From contig CATYEA010000085.1 of assembly GCA_958405355.1 (NCBI GenBank), forward strand, positions 1 through 7,887: a stretch of 7,887 bases of DNA. The letters run 5' to 3'. The DNA comes from an uncultured Lachnospiraceae bacterium (GTDB lineage Bacteria; Bacillota; Clostridia; Lachnospirales; Lachnospiraceae). Within the stretch, counting starts at the first letter, position 1. Each line of letters opens with the position of its first letter. A model generated the notes under the pieces. It had not been told where the DNA came from, did not search any database, and worked only from the letters and a program-made list of their open reading frames with translations. Shown here piece by piece: positions 6,427-7,887 of the stretch. Made by a program: the position numbers and the translations under genes.

Positions 6427-7022
6427 TGGCATATTACAGCAGTCAGATTACCCGTCTGATTGAAGAATTATCAAAATTGCCGGGAATCGGTTCAAAATCG
6501 GCTCAAAGGCTGGCATTCCATATTATTAATATGCCAAAGGACCAGGCCGCCGGTCTGGCGTCGGCTATTGTGGATGCGAGAGAAAATATCCGTTACTGCA
6601 GCCAATGTTTTAATCTGACGGACAGTGAGTTGTGTCCGATCTGCCGCAATGAGAAGCGGAATAAAAAAGTGATTATGGTTGTGGAAACACCGAGAGATCT
6701 GGCAGCCTATGAGAAAACCGGTAAATACGAAGGCGTTTACCATGTGCTGCATGGGGCTATTTCACCGATGCTCGGTATCGGGCCGAATGACATTCGCCTT
6801 AAGGAGCTGATGCTCCGCCTCCAGGGAGATGTGGATGAAGTCATCATTGCCACGAATTCCAGCCTTGAAGGGGAGACAACAGCCATGTACATCAGTAAAT
6901 TAATTAAACCAACCGGGATCAAGGTCAGCCGGATTGCCAGCGGGGTTCCGGTCGGCGGCGATCTTGAATATATTGATGAAGTTACTTTATTACGAGCGCT
7001 GGAAGGAAGGGTAGAACTTTAA
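6426..7022 (+). CDS. recR: Recombination mediator protein RecR
   Basis: Acts with RecF and RecO to load RecA on gapped single-stranded DNA during recombinational repair. The 198 residues match the usual length exactly. Domains in order: helix-hairpin-helix '[16 protein letters not shown]' (18-33), a C4 zinc finger (C58, C61, C70, C73), a Toprim domain beginning at 'VVETPRDL' (85-92, Glu87) with '[12 protein letters not shown]' (109-120) and '[14 protein letters not shown]' (140-153), and the closing '[16 protein letters not shown]' (169-184). The Toprim loop reads NSSLEGE where NPTVEGE is most common, a mild substitution. It is the last gene of the pfkA-dnaX-ybaB cluster; its stop lies inside the 3' end of the convergent yyaC-like gene, and no terminator is visible directly after it. 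Confidence 0.96.
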   Translation: MAYYSSQITRLIEELSKLPGIGSKSAQRLAFHIINMPKDQAAGLASAIVDARENIRYCSQCFNLTDSELCPICRNEKRNKKVIMVVETPRDLAAYEKTGKYEGVYHVLHGAISPMLGIGPNDIRLKELMLRLQGDVDEVIIATNSSLEGETTAMYISKLIKPTGIKVSRIASGVPVGGDLEYIDEVTLLRALEGRVEL

Positions 7023-7508
7023 GATTCCCTGACTGATACAGCGGCTGAAGCGGGCCATCTGATGGCCGGCCATAGGGTCAAAAATATCCTGGAAAACACC
7101 GGTAATCTGCAGATCGCCGATGGGAGGCAGTTTTTTGCCGACACCTTTACCGGGGTGAAGGGGGCCTTTTTTGAGTAAAATATAACCGGATTGGGCCGGA
7201 TTGCCCAGAGCAGCATCAATAGCTATGATGAATGGCTTTTGGTGCTGTTTTTTTATTTCATGACACGTGCGGCGAAAATTCAGAGCATGGACCGGAGCGT
7301 CCAATGTACCGTAAATATCTGTTGCTGTCCAGGCATTGCTTAAAATGGAACCAATGACCGGGCCGAGGCAGTCGCCCAGGATAGAGGGTGTTCCGATACA
7401 GATAAAGACCAGGGGCTGGTCTTTTTTATTGTATTGCCGGACCATTGAGGTCAGACAATTACAGAAAGACTGAGAGGCATCCGGTAAATCCGGGTGAATC
7501 CAATACAT
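6990..7508 (-). CDS. yyaC: Sporulation protein YyaC family (GPR-like putative spore protease)
   Basis: YyaC proteins are sporulation-associated and structurally related to the germination protease GPR; their biochemical role is not established. The 172-residue protein shows the family core: '[20 protein letters not shown]' (34-53, Asp46), '[13 protein letters not shown]' (65-77), 'IIAIDAALG' (94-102, Asp98), '[20 protein letters not shown]' (113-132) and 'ITGVF' (135-139). I chose the ATG at 7506-7508 because AAGGAG lies about 9 bases upstream; the ATG at 7529 precedes that site and is unlikely. Residues after about 160 are short and family-atypical, and the last eleven codons overlap the recR 3' end on the opposite strand. 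Its presence suggests an endospore former. I could not identify a clear forespore or mother-cell promoter upstream. Confidence 0.85.
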   Translation of the reverse strand: MYWIHPDLPDASQSFCNCLTSMVRQYNKKDQPLVFICIGTPSILGDCLGPVIGSILSNAWTATDIYGTLDAPVHALNFRRTCHEIKKQHQKPFIIAIDAALGNPAQSGYILLKKGPLHPGKGVGKKLPPIGDLQITGVFQDIFDPMAGHQMARFSRCISQGILKFYPSFQRS

Positions 7509-7636
7509 TATGAAAACTCCTTTTTTCATTGAGTCTGTACATATTTATGTGATTTCATACATGTTTAGGCCCGTTTTCGGCGACGGAATGGGGAGTGTCG
7601 AAGTGAGCAGACAATTTGTGGATTCGGGGTGACAGC

Positions 7637-7666
7637 TTTCGCCAGATAAATTTTCCGGAATATGAT
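7637..7666 (+). promoter_or_regulatory. Possible promoter for the right-edge CDS
   Basis: TATGAT (7661-7666) resembles a -10 box, with a poor -35 candidate TTTCGC (7637-7642) 18 bases upstream. The rest of the roughly 200-base divergent gap from 7509 to 7709 shows no other feature I can support. A sporulation or other alternative sigma factor could be used instead. Confidence 0.3.
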
Positions 7667-7709
7667 ACTCTGTCTATGTTCCGAAGAGCGATTCAGGGAA
7701 GGTGAGGGA

Positions 7710-7887
7710 ATGGTTGAAGTAATGAGTCAGTCGAACAGTCAGGAAAAACTTAAATTACCGAAGAATATCCGTCAGATTGGTTTACCGGAGGAGAAAAAGA
7801 AGATTTACGTGGAAGATTATGTGGTAACCTATATGAATCAGTTGGCATCGGAATATTCAAACCGGCAGAGCGCCGCAGTGCTTCTGG
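7710..7887 (+). CDS. Unidentified protein, N-terminal 59 residues only (3' end cut by window)
   Basis: An open frame runs from the ATG at 7710 to the window edge without a stop. The GGAAGGTGAGG sequence just upstream (7697-7707) is a plausible ribosome site; a second ATG at 7722 lacks one. The visible protein starts with a polar stretch rich in Ser, Gln, Lys and Asn, then 'LPKNIRQIGLPEEKKKIYVE', followed by 'DYVVTYMNQLA' and 'RQSAAVLL'. There is no signal peptide or membrane segment in this part. The wording resembles a conserved, uncharacterised Lachnospiraceae protein that I recall only vaguely, so I assign no function. It is divergent from the yyaC-like gene, with about 200 bases between them. 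Confidence 0.7.
   Translation, partial: MVEVMSQSNSQEKLKLPKNIRQIGLPEEKKKIYVEDYVVTYMNQLASEYSNRQSAAVLL

Noticed and set aside
7053..7073. Stacked GGCCAT / ATGGCC palindromes just after recR, a candidate recR terminator
   Set aside because: The element lies within the yyaC-like coding sequence, reflects two Met-Ala codon pairs on the minus strand, and is not followed by a T tract.
7530..7565. Sporulation sigma-factor promoter for the yyaC-like gene (CATAAATA-like -10 on the minus strand)
   Set aside because: No convincing -35 at the right spacing for the sigma-E, -F or -G consensus; AT-rich sequence alone is not enough.

Overview
The window looks like a stretch of chromosome from a spore-forming, low-to-medium GC Clostridia, most likely a Lachnospiraceae-type anaerobe. 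The reasons are a large Bacillus/Clostridium-type SRP RNA with an Alu domain, a YyaC-family sporulation protein, an oxygen-sensitive radical-SAM activase of the NrdG2 type, a DegV-family protein, a clostridial 'GGNGS...PKTIDND' phosphofructokinase, and strong AGGAGG-like ribosome binding sites with sigma-A promoters spaced by 17 bp. The family-level placement is an inference from protein style, not from a database search.

Layout. Bases 1-644 hold the C-terminal three quarters of a DegV-family fatty-acid-binding protein, closed by a hairpin terminator (663-699) that may also serve the convergent radical-SAM activase gene (744-1439, minus). Two back-to-back promoters (about 1483-1511 minus and 1523-1551 plus) separate that gene from lgt (1590-2399) and tadA (2403-2903). 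A near-consensus promoter overlapping the tadA stop drives the SRP RNA gene (about 2944-3208), which ends in a strong terminator (3223-3259). A new promoter with an inverted repeat over its -10 then starts pfkA (3386-4462), followed at close spacing by dnaX (4480-6051), the YbaB/EbfC gene (6076-6426) and recR (6426-7022). The 3' end of recR overlaps the 3' end of a convergent yyaC-like gene (6990-7508, minus) by 33 bases. A divergent intergenic region leads into a truncated, unrecognised CDS starting at 7710.

How the genes relate. tadA - SRP RNA - dnaX - ybaB - recR is the conserved gene order known near the Bacillus subtilis origin (yaaJ-scr-dnaX-yaaK-recR). Here lgt is placed ahead of tadA, and a glycolytic gene, pfkA, sits between the SRP RNA and dnaX, apparently in one transcription unit with the clamp loader and recombination genes. 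lgt (lipoprotein maturation) and the SRP RNA (membrane targeting) are envelope and secretion functions; tadA edits tRNA-Arg; dnaX, ybaB and recR serve replication and repair.

I found no mobile element, CRISPR array, defence or biosynthetic system. The window is mainly housekeeping. The points most worth a second look are the pfkA insertion into the dnaX cluster, the operator-like inverted repeat on its promoter, the substituted metal-site residue in PfkA, the Tyr at the position of the Lgt key His, the recR/yyaC 3' overlap, and the unidentified CDS at the right edge.
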